This document shows, piece after piece, positions 22,227 to 30,288 of a DNA stretch of 39,086 bases. The notes beneath the pieces were generated by a model. That model saw nothing but the letters and a program-made list of their open reading frames with translations, was not told where the DNA came from and ran no database searches. The DNA lies in IMG/VR virus record IMGVR_UViG_3300006920_000095, positions 1-39,086 of that record. One strand, written 5' to 3'. The position numbers and the translations under genes are program-made. The stretch is from a virus. Each line of letters starts with the position of its first letter. The first letter of the stretch is position 1.

Positions 22227-23261
22227 ATGAATTACAAAACGTTCAAAAACTTCTTCACCCGTGCCAGTAAAACCGGACCACAAGGCAAAACCGGACCACA
22301 AGGCAAAACCGGACCACAAGGCAAAACCGGACCACAAGGCAAAACCGGAACTGCTACCGCCACTCGCGGTAATGACGGTGAAGGTGTCTATAATGTCTGG
22401 CTCAGTTTGGGTAACGAGGGATCTAGACAGGACTTCATAGACAGTTTGAAATCCACCGAAAACGCACCCGCCTCTTTATCAGATACATTGATTTCTGAAT
22501 CCAAAATTAGACTCCATGATGGGGTCACACAAGAGGTTAATGGTTTGGTTTATATCGAGCAAAATCATCTCACAAAATCATATATCCGGAATCCGAATGT
22601 TTGGTGTGTGGATGTTGTTTCAAAACTAACATGCATTAGCCCGTGGAACAGTCGTTTGGCCCATCGGATGGCTGGGACCTTGATAACACCACAACACGTC
22701 ATGAGTGCTAGTCACTATAGGATGCAGGTCGGGGATAAGATTCGATTCGTTGAGGTCAATGGGCATGTCCACACTAGGACTCTTTCGGGGAGGAGTATTA
22801 CACCAAGAACCGGTGATATTGTGGTGTATACGTTAGACGAACCTCTCCCCGAATCCATAACGCCATGTAAACTATTACCGGAGAACTGGTATAATAAATT
22901 AATAATTGATCAAAAAAATCGTCCACCCGCATTACTCCTTGATCAGGAGGAGAAAGCCTTGGTGGGGGACATGATCAGGGACGGTGCATTTGCATATCCC
23001 ACTAATAAGACGCGAAAGCTTTTCTCAGAACCCATAATCGGCGGGGACTCGGGGAACCCCGCCTTCCTCATTGTTGATGGGGAGTTAGTATTAGTTACCG
23101 TTTGGCATTACGGTGGTGGTGGCTCAGGAACACCAGTTTCCAGTAATTTAAAAAACATAGATCTCATGTTGAAGGCTTCTGATGAGGACGCCAAAATAAC
23201 CACCGGATTTACCATAACACCTGCGGACTTCTCCAAATATATCTATACTAACGCTAGTTAG
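22227..23261 (+). CDS. collagen-repeat serine protease fusion, 344 aa
   Basis: Residues ~17-42 are a collagen-like Gly-X-Y run built from GPQGKT. Residues ~48-75 (GEGVYNVWLSLGNEGSRQDFIDSL) match a segment often found in phage and bacterial collagen-like fibres. Residues ~125-330 are a trypsin-fold protease: TLITPQHVMSASHY with catalytic H163, an Asp in GDIVVYTLDEP (D197 or D204), and GGDSGNP with S275. There is no signal peptide, so it is likely a virion fibre or appendage that cleaves surface protein at entry. A terminator follows at 23280. The collagen part may trimerise. Confidence 0.75.
   Translation: MNYKTFKNFFTRASKTGPQGKTGPQGKTGPQGKTGPQGKTGTATATRGNDGEGVYNVWLSLGNEGSRQDFIDSLKSTENAPASLSDTLISESKIRLHDGVTQEVNGLVYIEQNHLTKSYIRNPNVWCVDVVSKLTCISPWNSRLAHRMAGTLITPQHVMSASHYRMQVGDKIRFVEVNGHVHTRTLSGRSITPRTGDIVVYTLDEPLPESITPCKLLPENWYNKLIIDQKNRPPALLLDQEEKALVGDMIRDGAFAYPTNKTRKLFSEPIIGGDSGNPAFLIVDGELVLVTVWHYGGGGSGTPVSSNLKNIDLMLKASDEDAKITTGFTITPADFSKYIYTNAS
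22269..22349 (+). repeat. 18-bp direct repeats encoding Gly-X-Y
   Basis: Four perfect copies of AAAACCGGACCACAAGGC and half a fifth. The identity at wobble positions indicates recent expansion or gene conversion; copy number is likely to vary between relatives. Confidence 0.9.
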
Positions 23262-23279
23262 TGGGTACCAACCATTCAG

Positions 23280-23317
23280 AACCCCATTATCTATTTTTTA
23301 GGTAATGGGGTTTTTTT
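23280..23317 (+). terminator. rho-independent terminator
   Basis: AACCCCATTA pairs with TAATGGGGTT followed by T residues; ends transcription after the protease fusion gene. Confidence 0.85.
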
Positions 23318-23355
23318 GTTGACGAATCTCGTGGGTATGGTAACTTATCCACGAG

Positions 23356-23394
23356 ATGAAATACAATAACTTCTCAGGACAGGACGAACGATAA
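23356..23394 (+). CDS. possible 12-codon leader peptide
   Basis: ATG at 23356 encodes MKYNNFSGQDER. A TTGACG-N16-TAACTT promoter ends 9 nt upstream, giving the same promoter-to-ATG spacing as true genes. The NUMOD protein gene starts 18 nt after its stop. It may be a leader peptide, or the real transcript simply begins here. Confidence 0.25.
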   Translation: MKYNNFSGQDER

Positions 23395-23412
23395 GAATTT
23401 AACCAAAATAAT

Positions 23413-24261
23413 ATGAAAACAGTAAAATGGAACAAAACTCGATATTCGAGTATTAGTAAATGTGCGAAATCCAACAAGGGTTTCACGGTCTATAAACTAG
23501 AAGCCGGTCAAACCGGCGATAGGGTGGTGTTCAATAACGTTGGATTTGCGGGTATCGTGGAATGCTCTCGACATTTCGGCATCCCACGACAAACATTATC
23601 GGGGAGGATCAAACGGGGGTGGACAGGAACCAATTATACATTTGATGGAATGGGGTTTTTTAAAATCGCTGATGTGGTAGCTTACATGGTGGAGGGGCTG
23701 CGCAAACAGGGCATCTACAAAACCCCAAGTCAATGCACAACCTACTATTACCACAAACTAGGTCTTCGGACCATGGAGGGTGTGTTGGATCACATTCAGG
23801 TGTCTTGGAGTTATATGAAGTTCAGCAGTAGTGATGATATCATCACTCACATTCACGGAGAATTGAAGACCCGAGGGGTTATTGTGGATAAAAGGTGGGT
23901 CCGTAGCAATTACAGGAAGTTTACCACCATCCACCAACTGAGAGAGCGACTTTCCGTTCTCGCCAAAAGACGGGAATTCGAATGGGGTGGTAAGGTGTTC
24001 GAAAACCGAACTCTTGCCAGTAAGAATATGAGACTTTCGGCGGCAACGTTGAATTACTATAAATCCAAGGGTTACACGAATATTAATGACATCAACACCA
24101 CTCGTATCAAGCCAATCACATTCGATGGTGTGGAATACCGGAGTGTGTCGAATGCTTCACAGCAGACCGGACTATCCAAATATATTATTAAAAAAGGCGG
24201 AACCTACATTAAACAGAGTCAGCGACAATTGGTCAACGCTCGACGAAACATTTTCAAATAA
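23413..24261 (+). CDS. NUMOD-like multi-module DNA-binding protein, 282 aa
   Basis: At least four modules each begin with a short W/F-x-G-x-x-Y/F strand followed by a helix-turn-helix: VKWNKTRYSSISKCA, VVFNNVGFAGIVECSRHFGIP, FEWGGKVFENRTLASKNM and ITFDGVEYRSVSNASQQTGLS. This is the style of nuclease-associated modular domains, but no GIY-YIG or HNH catalytic core is visible. Basic overall. It may be a regulator or what remains of a homing endonuclease. Shares design with the protein at 19375. Confidence 0.6.
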   Translation: MKTVKWNKTRYSSISKCAKSNKGFTVYKLEAGQTGDRVVFNNVGFAGIVECSRHFGIPRQTLSGRIKRGWTGTNYTFDGMGFFKIADVVAYMVEGLRKQGIYKTPSQCTTYYYHKLGLRTMEGVLDHIQVSWSYMKFSSSDDIITHIHGELKTRGVIVDKRWVRSNYRKFTTIHQLRERLSVLAKRREFEWGGKVFENRTLASKNMRLSAATLNYYKSKGYTNINDINTTRIKPITFDGVEYRSVSNASQQTGLSKYIIKKGGTYIKQSQRQLVNARRNIFK

Positions 24262-24264
24262 ACA

Positions 24265-24330
24265 TTGACTCCACTCAAATATAACTTATAACTACTCCAG
24301 ACAAAATGAAGATTGAGAAGAAAGGTTCTT
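24265..24330 (+). pseudogene. collapsed 21-residue-repeat gene: promoter plus last eight codons
   Basis: The family promoter (TTGACT at 24265, then TATAACTACTCCAGAC) runs directly into the family's last codons (AAAATGAAGATTGAGAAG onward, MKIEKKGS and stop). In intact members at 29713, 31295, 32539 and 34649 the start region has TCCAGACATG, and in members at 29713 and 34649 the end region has TCCAGACAAAATG. The whole body is missing here between the two TCCAGACA copies, as expected of deletion across that short repeat. The residual eight-codon frame keeps an ATG and could still be translated. Confidence 0.75.
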
Positions 24331-24366
24331 GACCTTAACCGAAAAATACAGTAACCTCCAGTTGTT

Positions 24367-24633
24367 ATGAAAATCCCATTTACCCTACCAGACCTAACCG
24401 AACCAGACGAAACCGTAAGAGTTTATTTCCAAGGAAAACTTGTCAACCGATTCAATGAGCATAAATTCAACGAATTGCGACTACTCATTAAGCAGAATTC
24501 CACCGAAGGATTTTATATTAGATACACACCTGATCATGGTGTCATCCCGATTGAGTCCAATGGTAAACTGGATTACCCGCAAGGTCTTTTTCGCAAAAAC
24601 ACCGACACCCTCAGGAACCTCCTCCTTGGATAA
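24367..24633 (+). CDS. hypothetical protein, 88 aa
   Basis: Unrecognised small protein (MKIPFTLPDLTEPDETVRVYF). Promoter -35 at 24329, -10 TAACCT (24352-24357), 9 nt before the ATG. Its -35 overlaps the stop of the collapsed repeat gene. No domain visible. Confidence 0.6.
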   Translation: MKIPFTLPDLTEPDETVRVYFQGKLVNRFNEHKFNELRLLIKQNSTEGFYIRYTPDHGVIPIESNGKLDYPQGLFRKNTDTLRNLLLG

Positions 24634-24680
24634 TTCTCATCAAAACTTGACATTACTGAAAAATAAATTAAAATGGAAAC

Positions 24681-24860
24681 ATGGACTACAACATTATTGA
24701 ACAACACGGTGAGCTTACTCTCCGAAATCATCCCGACAATGACGCACAATCTCAATTTAGCGTTTATGCGGGTGAGTTTCATCTTGAGAGCTTTCGGAAT
24801 GTGAGCCACGCGATATATTTATATAACGCAATCTCAAGCATCCTGCCCAAAGAAAAATGA
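24681..24860 (+). CDS. hypothetical protein, 59 aa
   Basis: A short gene found from its promoter: TTGACA (24647-24652), 16-nt spacer, TAAAAT (24669-24674), 6 nt to the ATG. Product MDYNIIEQHGELTLRNHPDN..., ending SSILPKEK; it reads like a real small protein with a hydrophobic C-terminal helix. A competing frame at 24673 (43 aa) overlaps the -10 and is rejected. Confidence 0.6.
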   Translation: MDYNIIEQHGELTLRNHPDNDAQSQFSVYAGEFHLESFRNVSHAIYLYNAISSILPKEK

Positions 24861-24922
24861 TTTCAAAATAAAGTCGAATAAACATTGACCTAAACCCAAA
24901 AATATATTACCTTCCAGTCGTT

Positions 24923-26002
24923 ATGAGAAACCTAATCAACCAAACAACCGCAGAACAAATCGTCGATAAAGCCCAACGCACGTTCGGTAACTTCTACGGA
25001 ACCCCACTTGCGGAATCAATCGGAATCCCTCAACCCTATGTCTCCAAGCTTAAGAAGTTCATCAAGACTGGTGACAGGGAAGATCTCCCCCCACACGATA
25101 GCATCGAAAAGATGCTCAACTTCCTGAACGCCAACAATAAATCGGCACCGACACCGACAGGGGGTGATGACGATGGGGAATTTGGTGATGGTTCCTCGTA
25201 TAAAACCGACAGGGAGCTTCTCCATGACATCCAACTTCGCTTCCGCATGGCTGGAAAATCTTTGGAGGCAATCTTTGGAGGTGATCTTTCCGGTGTGATC
25301 CTCTCTGGACCAGCGGGTTGTGGGAAAAGCTTCAACGTTGAAAAGTATATCAATGAAGAGGTTTCACGCAATCCTGACACCAAATTCATGCATCTCAAGG
25401 GGGCTTCCATGTCATATACCGGACTCTATGAATTGCTTTATGATCACCGTGACGGTGGTGTGATCGTGTTTGACGATAGCGATTCACTTTGGGACGATGA
25501 GAACATGATGAATCTCATGAAAGCTGCCATGGACACAAGCAAGACCCGTTCACTTTCAACGGCTTCCGGTGGAAAGTGGGTTGCTGCACTCGCTGAAAAG
25601 CATGGGGTGGAGACCGACGAAATTCGCCAATTCCAATTCAAAGGAAAGATTGTCTTTATTACCAATAAAGATATCAATGGGTTGATCGAATCTAAGAAGC
25701 GGGGTTGGGAACATTTCAATGCTCTTGTGGATCGTAGCTTCTATATTGATTTGGAGATGTTCTCTCTCCGTGCCAAGCTCCTTTGGTGCGAACATATCTT
25801 CATGGACTTCATTGCCCCAGAAATGGAACTCTCGGATGATCTCACTTTGGAAATCATGGAATTTGTATCGGAAAATCGCCACAAGCTTCGTGATATTAGT
25901 ATTCGTGGTATTGAGACAATCGCACGGACTGCGAGTGAGAGTGCATTTAATGATGACTGGCGGGAGTTCATCTCCGTAACACGTTTCAAGCGCAATCAAT
26001 AA
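24923..26002 (+). CDS. AAA+ ATPase with N-terminal helix-turn-helix, 359 aa
   Basis: Walker A GPAGCGKSF (residues 129-137), Walker B VIVFDDSD (180-187) and sensor-1-like KIVFITN (242-248) define an AAA+ P-loop ATPase. Residues ~29-47 (LAESIGIPQPYVSKLKKFI) look like a helix-turn-helix, followed by an acidic Gly-rich linker (~75-92). The combination suggests a DNA-associated ATPase, such as a remodeller, but I cannot assign a specific role. Promoter -35 at 24885 with TACCTT 9 nt before the ATG; a terminator follows at 26021. By far the largest gene of the right arm. Confidence 0.75.
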   Translation: MRNLINQTTAEQIVDKAQRTFGNFYGTPLAESIGIPQPYVSKLKKFIKTGDREDLPPHDSIEKMLNFLNANNKSAPTPTGGDDDGEFGDGSSYKTDRELLHDIQLRFRMAGKSLEAIFGGDLSGVILSGPAGCGKSFNVEKYINEEVSRNPDTKFMHLKGASMSYTGLYELLYDHRDGGVIVFDDSDSLWDDENMMNLMKAAMDTSKTRSLSTASGGKWVAALAEKHGVETDEIRQFQFKGKIVFITNKDINGLIESKKRGWEHFNALVDRSFYIDLEMFSLRAKLLWCEHIFMDFIAPEMELSDDLTLEIMEFVSENRHKLRDISIRGIETIARTASESAFNDDWREFISVTRFKRNQ

Positions 26003-26020
26003 TAATATTTCATAACACCG

Positions 26021-26059
26021 AAAAACCTCCTCCTGATGAGTGTCAGGTTGGGGGTTTTT
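26021..26059 (+). terminator. rho-independent terminator
   Basis: AAAAACC...CCTGA pairs with TCAGG...GGTTTTT around a short loop, with a T run on the 3' arm; ends the ATPase gene. Confidence 0.75.
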
Positions 26060-26118
26060 CACTTTAATAGCAGAAAATTATTGACCTTATCCACAAAATA
26101 GATTAATCTGACCTTGTT

Positions 26119-26514
26119 ATGAAAAAGCAACCAATCGGAGAATTCAGGAAAAACACTGACCTAATGAAATTGAAATTCACTTCTCTTATGGAGGAGTTGG
26201 GTGGTGAGCGCATTTCACATTTCGCATATGGTGACGATACGTATCAATTTGAAACCAACCATTTGGGTAAATTGTTGGTTTCTTTAGACGTATCGGATGA
26301 TGTGAATTTTAGATCAATCTGGACCAATAGCCGATTCGATCAAAAACATATCTGGTCAGAATCGAGCAGATCTCTACCCCGCACTGCAAATGAGTATTCT
26401 GGGAAGTGGAACAAGTGCCACTTCCAGACCACTGGACATGATACTCTAAGCATCGATGATATAGAAGCCATTAAGACCGACATTCGTAATAATGTATTGG
26501 TGGCAATCGGGTAG
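26119..26514 (+). CDS. hypothetical protein, 131 aa
   Basis: Unrecognised; helical N-terminus (MKKQPIGEFRKNTDLMKLKFTSLMEEL) and an aromatic beta-rich middle (FAYGDDTYQFETNHLG). Promoter -35 at 26081, -10 TAATCT, 9 nt to the ATG; upstream TAATAGCAGAAA at 26065. No known domain. Confidence 0.6.
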   Translation: MKKQPIGEFRKNTDLMKLKFTSLMEELGGERISHFAYGDDTYQFETNHLGKLLVSLDVSDDVNFRSIWTNSRFDQKHIWSESSRSLPRTANEYSGKWNKCHFQTTGHDTLSIDDIEAIKTDIRNNVLVAIG

Positions 26515-26560
26515 AAAGGATATTGACTCAAACCCAAAAATAGATTAATCTGACCTTGTT

Positions 26561-26977
26561 ATGAAATTACACCTACCAGCAGTAAACGGCGGACCATTCA
26601 ACTGCCGTCCATTCGAAGTTATCGAAGTTGATGATTCCGACATCCTCTGTAATGACGTTACACTCCCTGAAGAGTTTAATCCACACAACGTTCGCCTATG
26701 GGTTATTAGGAACGGAACCTGTGTAATTTGCGTAGTGTGGGCATCTCATGAACAAAACGCCTTTGATATCATGGTTGACGAGTGGAAGGGTTGTTGTTTT
26801 TTGGTTGACGAAGAGGAGGAGGGTGTAGAATATGCCTATTTGGGTAATGCGGGTGAGTGTGCAAATTTAGAGTGTGCCGATATTCGGGAAGTGGAATTCA
26901 AACCATCCCGTGACTGGAAAGAGCTTTGTGCATTTGCGGAAGCAAGGGGTGGTCGCCAAGATACTTTATTTTCTTAG
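26561..26977 (+). CDS. hypothetical Cys-rich acidic protein, 138 aa
   Basis: Unrecognised; Cys in FNCRPF, ILCND, GTCVICVVW, GCCF and ANLECAD. Very acidic central run (DEEEEGVEYAY). No zinc motif is obvious. Promoter at 26523 is the model form TTGACT-N17-TAATCT, 9 nt before the ATG. Confidence 0.6.
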   Translation: MKLHLPAVNGGPFNCRPFEVIEVDDSDILCNDVTLPEEFNPHNVRLWVIRNGTCVICVVWASHEQNAFDIMVDEWKGCCFLVDEEEEGVEYAYLGNAGECANLECADIREVEFKPSRDWKELCAFAEARGGRQDTLFS

Positions 26978-27023
26978 CAGAAAAGAACTTGACTCAAACC
27001 CAAAAATAGATTAACTTATATCC

Positions 27024-27290
27024 ATGAGCAACAAATACCAGATCACGTCAAACACCTACTCTAAATTCTTCTCACACTCTGATGTGATCGGGGAAGTTGA
27101 GAAGCTGGAAGACGTTCCCGATTTCCTCCGCAACCTACAGACACCACGCTTCAAGGATTGTAAAGTGATTTCTTTCGAAATCGATACACCATATGACGCC
27201 GCCGATATCGCAATTTCCAAAGGAGGTGGCTTGGAAGTTTTTACTGTTCAACGCCCGAAAGACCTTGACTCAAACCCGAAAATAGATTAA
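27024..27290 (+). CDS. hypothetical protein, 88 aa, 3' end is the next gene's promoter
   Basis: Unrecognised small protein (MSNKYQITSNTYSKFFSHSDV...). Promoter -35 at 26989, -10 TAACTT, 6 nt to the ATG. Its last codons (KDLDSNPKID, stop TAA) are the DNA of the lysozyme promoter: the -35 and spacer are coding and the stop codon is the first half of the -10 TAATCT. Such total overlap suggests the C-terminus is unconstrained or the reading frame has drifted into the promoter. Confidence 0.55.
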   Translation: MSNKYQITSNTYSKFFSHSDVIGEVEKLEDVPDFLRNLQTPRFKDCKVISFEIDTPYDAADIAISKGGGLEVFTVQRPKDLDSNPKID

Positions 27291-27302
27291 TCTGACCTTG
27301 TT

Positions 27303-27929
27303 ATGAAACTGAAAACAAAAGCAATCACCGCTATTACCACATCAACCAGTCTGATTATGGGGCTTGTCATTTATGCGGAAAATGTGGAGGTGCAATCCCG
27401 CCAAACTCCGATTTTAGTAAAACCAAATATTACTCAATATACCACATTACCACTGTCGGTCAAACCAAAACCGAAGGTTGATTTCTATGAGGAGATGATC
27501 AAAGGGGTGAAATTCTACGAAGGATTTAGATCAAAGCCTTATTACTGCTGCGGAAAAGTAAAAACCATCGGGTATGGCTTCACAGATCCTAAAATTGTCG
27601 GGAGAGGTTATATCTCGGAAAAGGCGGCAGACAAACTCCTCCGAGAAAAACTCCAAAAACTCAGGATTGAGGTTTTGAAGAGAGTTGATGTTGAGGTGTC
27701 GGATTGCCAGATTGCCGCACTCGTAAGTTTCACTTTTAATACGGGGATTGGCAACCTCGAACAATTAATTGACCAAAAAGATCGACTCAATGACGGAAAT
27801 TATGATAGCGTAGTTGATGTCATGCCCCTATACCGAAAGGCGGGTGGAAAAATCCGAGAAGGATTGGTTCTTCGTAGGGCTTGGGAAGTTGAACTTTATA
27901 AGGGTGAAATTAATACCGAAAGATCTTGA
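27303..27929 (+). CDS. GH24 lysozyme, signal-anchor-release endolysin candidate, 208 aa
   Basis: Residues ~65-160 are a T4/P21-type lysozyme (YEGFRSKPYYCCGKVKTIGYGF, then a FTFNTGIGNL stretch). Catalytic spacing is E73, eight residues, C82, five residues, T88: the E-8-C-5-T triad of P1 Lyz-like endolysins, with Cys replacing Asp. Residues ~5-25 form a weakly hydrophobic, Ala/Thr/Ser/Gly-rich segment like a SAR domain that tethers the enzyme in the inner membrane until depolarisation. C83 and a later Cys (SDCQ) could form the inactivating disulfide. Promoter -35 at 27265. Degrades peptidoglycan for lysis. Confidence 0.75.
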   Translation: MKLKTKAITAITTSTSLIMGLVIYAENVEVQSRQTPILVKPNITQYTTLPLSVKPKPKVDFYEEMIKGVKFYEGFRSKPYYCCGKVKTIGYGFTDPKIVGRGYISEKAADKLLREKLQKLRIEVLKRVDVEVSDCQIAALVSFTFNTGIGNLEQLIDQKDRLNDGNYDSVVDVMPLYRKAGGKIREGLVLRRAWEVELYKGEINTERS

Positions 27930-27963
27930 CTCAACCCCAAATATAAACCACACTACTGCTGTC

Positions 27964-28044
27964 ATGCAAACCAGAATTTATTGGAGGAGCTTATGGTTGA
28001 AGAAAATGGAGATTAACCTTGCAATTTTGCATAAAACAGATTAA
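27964..28044 (+). CDS. possible 26-aa peptide or gene remnant
   Basis: ATG after a weak promoter (TTGACT 27926, CACACT). It encodes MQTRIYWRSLWLKKMEINLA and ends inside the next promoter. A rare Shine-Dalgarno-like GGAGGAGC-TT-ATG at 27982 begins a 7-codon frame. The stretch may be the remnant of a deleted gene. Confidence 0.3.
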   Translation: MQTRIYWRSLWLKKMEINLAILHKTD

Positions 28045-28056
28045 CTTACATTCGTT

Positions 28057-28380
28057 ATGAAAGACCTCACACCACAAACTGAGCAGGATATTTTGACCCT
28101 AGTTGAAACTCACATGGATGGCACCGTAGGGATGGAACATCTTAGCGTGTTCATGACTCATAGACAATCCATCGAGGTTCGCTCTATTCATAAAATGCAA
28201 CCCGAGAATATAGTGAGTAAGTTCGGGTTCTCTTCGGTCGAACAATGGAAAAAGGAAGCTATCCATGAGTGGAGCTATGACATTGCGGATTTGATCGACA
28301 AATTGGATCAAGAACTGGCTATTTATTTTGAACTCAATAGTGTCAACCCTTCAGGATTCACATTGATTATTGTAGAATAG
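28057..28380 (+). CDS. hypothetical protein, 107 aa
   Basis: Unrecognised; begins MKDLTPQTEQDILTLVETHMDG, helical, with a Trp/Ile-rich DIADLIDKLDQEL segment in the C-terminal half. Promoter TTGCAA (28019)-N17-TAACTT, 9 nt to the ATG. No catalytic motif. Confidence 0.6.
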   Translation: MKDLTPQTEQDILTLVETHMDGTVGMEHLSVFMTHRQSIEVRSIHKMQPENIVSKFGFSSVEQWKKEAIHEWSYDIADLIDKLDQELAIYFELNSVNPSGFTLIIVE

Positions 28381-28421
28381 CCCTTGACTTCTATTCAAAA
28401 ACAGATTAACTTACAGTCGTT

Positions 28422-28667
28422 ATGAAAGAAACCCACATTTGGCTAAACAACCTCCCGCTCTTCGTTACATGTCTCCCGAAAGGCAACAATTACAATATCC
28501 GTTACTTCCATCAGGATGGAGCAGGAGATGTTTTGGTGCATCTGGAGTATGACGATGAGGGTTTCAACCAAAGTCACTACGATAGCCATAGGGTGCGTTA
28601 TAGCGATACTCCAGATTTTCACCATTGTGTGAGTGTTGCCGTGTTCCAAGGGTCAAACGTAAAATAG
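28422..28667 (+). CDS. hypothetical His/Asp-rich protein, 81 aa
   Basis: Unrecognised; MKETHIWLNNLPLFV then several His (YFHQDGAGD, HYDSHRVRY, DFHHCVS), which may bind metal but form no known motif. Promoter -35 at 28384, TAACTT, 9 nt to the ATG. Confidence 0.55.
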   Translation: MKETHIWLNNLPLFVTCLPKGNNYNIRYFHQDGAGDVLVHLEYDDEGFNQSHYDSHRVRYSDTPDFHHCVSVAVFQGSNVK

Positions 28668-28708
28668 TCCTTGACTCAAACCCAAAAATATATTATCTTC
28701 CAGTCGTC

Positions 28709-29365
28709 ATGAAAACACTTAGTTACATTATCGAAAACGGAAAACGAATCAAAACCCCTACTCCTCTGTATGATAGTTATCACCAAACCGTATGGATTGC
28801 TGGTAAAATCCCAAAATATCATTATGACAATGCGGTTTGGTCATATGATGGGCGCAAACGGAAGTTGATATCTAAGGCATCGGGAGTGTTGTATGTCCCC
28901 CGTGATTCGAGATTGGTTATAATCGGAGGTGTTGATACCATCGTCCCTAAAGATTATTTGAGCAAAGTTTGCGTCGAATGCTACTGGACAGACCCTTCCC
29001 GTGGCTACTCTATAAAACTCGTTAAAGGGTTCTTGCACGTCAAAACGTCAACTCACGGGAAAACTAGGAAAAAGGTCTTGACAGGTGCGCTTTTAAAGAA
29101 ACGAGCAGATCGTGCTGCTAGGATTGCATCATCGGAATTTGATGAACTGGCGAGTAAATGCACACGAATTGTGTCACCCTATCAGATTTCCCGAAGCGTT
29201 GGAAATTGTAGCGTTGGAACGAATCGATTCCTAGATAAGCTTTTTGAGAATTGCAAAAATAGACCCAAGGAATTGGCAGTCAACGTTATTTGGCGTTTGG
29301 CTAGAATTAAAAGGATGAGTTGCAATATGGATTTTAAACGCGCAACTAAAATGGCATTAGTGTAA
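28709..29365 (+). CDS. hypothetical basic protein, 218 aa
   Basis: Unrecognised, strongly basic, one of the larger array genes. N-terminal half beta-rich (MKTLSYIIENGKRIKTPTP), C-terminal half Lys/Arg helices (VLTGALLKKRADRAARIAS, NVIWRLARIKRM). A nucleic-acid-binding role is possible from charge only. The frame opens upstream at 28625 but that part is promoter; TATCTT ends 9 nt before the ATG at 28709. Confidence 0.6.
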   Translation: MKTLSYIIENGKRIKTPTPLYDSYHQTVWIAGKIPKYHYDNAVWSYDGRKRKLISKASGVLYVPRDSRLVIIGGVDTIVPKDYLSKVCVECYWTDPSRGYSIKLVKGFLHVKTSTHGKTRKKVLTGALLKKRADRAARIASSEFDELASKCTRIVSPYQISRSVGNCSVGTNRFLDKLFENCKNRPKELAVNVIWRLARIKRMSCNMDFKRATKMALV

Positions 29366-29410
29366 ATAGTCCTTGACTCAAACCCAAAAATATATTATCT
29401 TCCAGTCGTC

Positions 29411-29668
29411 ATGAGCATCTCCAACAGAAGAAACCCCGTCCGCTATATCCTCGAAGAATCCGTTACCGAATCCACCACTTTTCAGGTGGTGAAGGGGGGT
29501 GTCACATTTGCGCTAGTCTTCCACCTGAATTGGTTGCCGGAAGATCACGTTCACTTTAACCGATGGTGTATCGTTGATCTTAGGAGCGACCCTAATGGTG
29601 TTCAACATTCAATCCAAGAGACATTCCTTGATGCTAAAGATGTCATTAAAGAGGAGTTCGTCAACTAA
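29411..29668 (+). CDS. hypothetical protein, 85 aa, ILEES near N-terminus
   Basis: Unrecognised. MSISNRRNPVRYILEESVTES: residues 14-17 (LEE|S) resemble the candidate prohead-protease motif of other proteins here, but its promoter is the early type (-35 at 29373, TATCTT 9 nt before ATG), so the match may be chance. The rest is a small beta-rich domain (VTFALVFHLNWLPEDHVHF). Confidence 0.55.
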   Translation: MSISNRRNPVRYILEESVTESTTFQVVKGGVTFALVFHLNWLPEDHVHFNRWCIVDLRSDPNGVQHSIQETFLDAKDVIKEEFVN

Positions 29669-29712
29669 TAACCTCGACCCCAAACCAAATATAACTTATA
29701 ACTACTCCAGAC

Positions 29713-30237
29713 ATGAAAAACAACGAAACAATTGCACAATTCCTGAAAATCACTAAATTTCCTTTCATCATCCTTGATGATAACGGCAACGAAACCTATC
29801 ATGAAAATTCCTCTGGTTATTGGTCCAAACGAGGATATGATTCATCAGGCAACGAAACCTATTATGAAGATTCCTCTGGTATTTGGGTCAAACAGGAATA
29901 TGATTCATCAGGCAACAAAACCTATCATGAAGATTCCTCTGGTTTTTGGATCAAAAAGGAATATGATTCAGCAGGCAACAGAACCTATTATGAAAAATCC
30001 GATGGTCTTTGGGTCAAACGAGGATATGATTCAGCAGGCAACATAACCTATCATGAAGATTCCGATGGTCTTTGGGTCAAACAGGAATATGATTCATCAG
30101 GCAACGAAATCTATTATGAAGATTCCTCTGGTATTATCACCGACAACCGCCCAAAAACAACCATTTATTGGGAGGAGATTTCCGAGAAATTCGGAATCGA
30201 TCCAGACAAAATGAAGATTGAGAAGAAAGGTTCTTGA
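29713..30237 (+). CDS. 21-residue-repeat protein 1, 174 aa, six units
   Basis: N-terminal cap (IAQFLKITKFPFII), six units of about 21 residues (model YDSSGNETYYEDSSGIWVKQE, split by variants), then a cap with NRPKTTIYWEEISEKFGIDPDKMKIEKKGS in shorter pieces. Each unit has GN, TY/IY, an acidic pair and a Gly-x-Trp-x-Lys. The pattern suggests a beta-repeat structure, reminiscent of YD or MORN-like repeats, but I do not recognise the family. Units are 63 bp. Promoter -35 (TCGACC) at 29674, TATAAC 10 nt before the ATG. Its stop TGA lies inside the next -35. Confidence 0.75.
   Translation: MKNNETIAQFLKITKFPFIILDDNGNETYHENSSGYWSKRGYDSSGNETYYEDSSGIWVKQEYDSSGNKTYHEDSSGFWIKKEYDSAGNRTYYEKSDGLWVKRGYDSAGNITYHEDSDGLWVKQEYDSSGNEIYYEDSSGIITDNRPKTTIYWEEISEKFGIDPDKMKIEKKGS
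29776..30141 (+). repeat. 63-bp coding repeats
   Basis: Six tandem units of about 63 bp with near-identical nucleotide sequence, the basis of the 21-residue repeats of the protein at 29713. Boundaries approximate. Confidence 0.8.
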
Positions 30238-30288
30238 CTCAAACTCGAAAATACAGTAACTTAAACACCTAGCCGAAAAACAAATATT

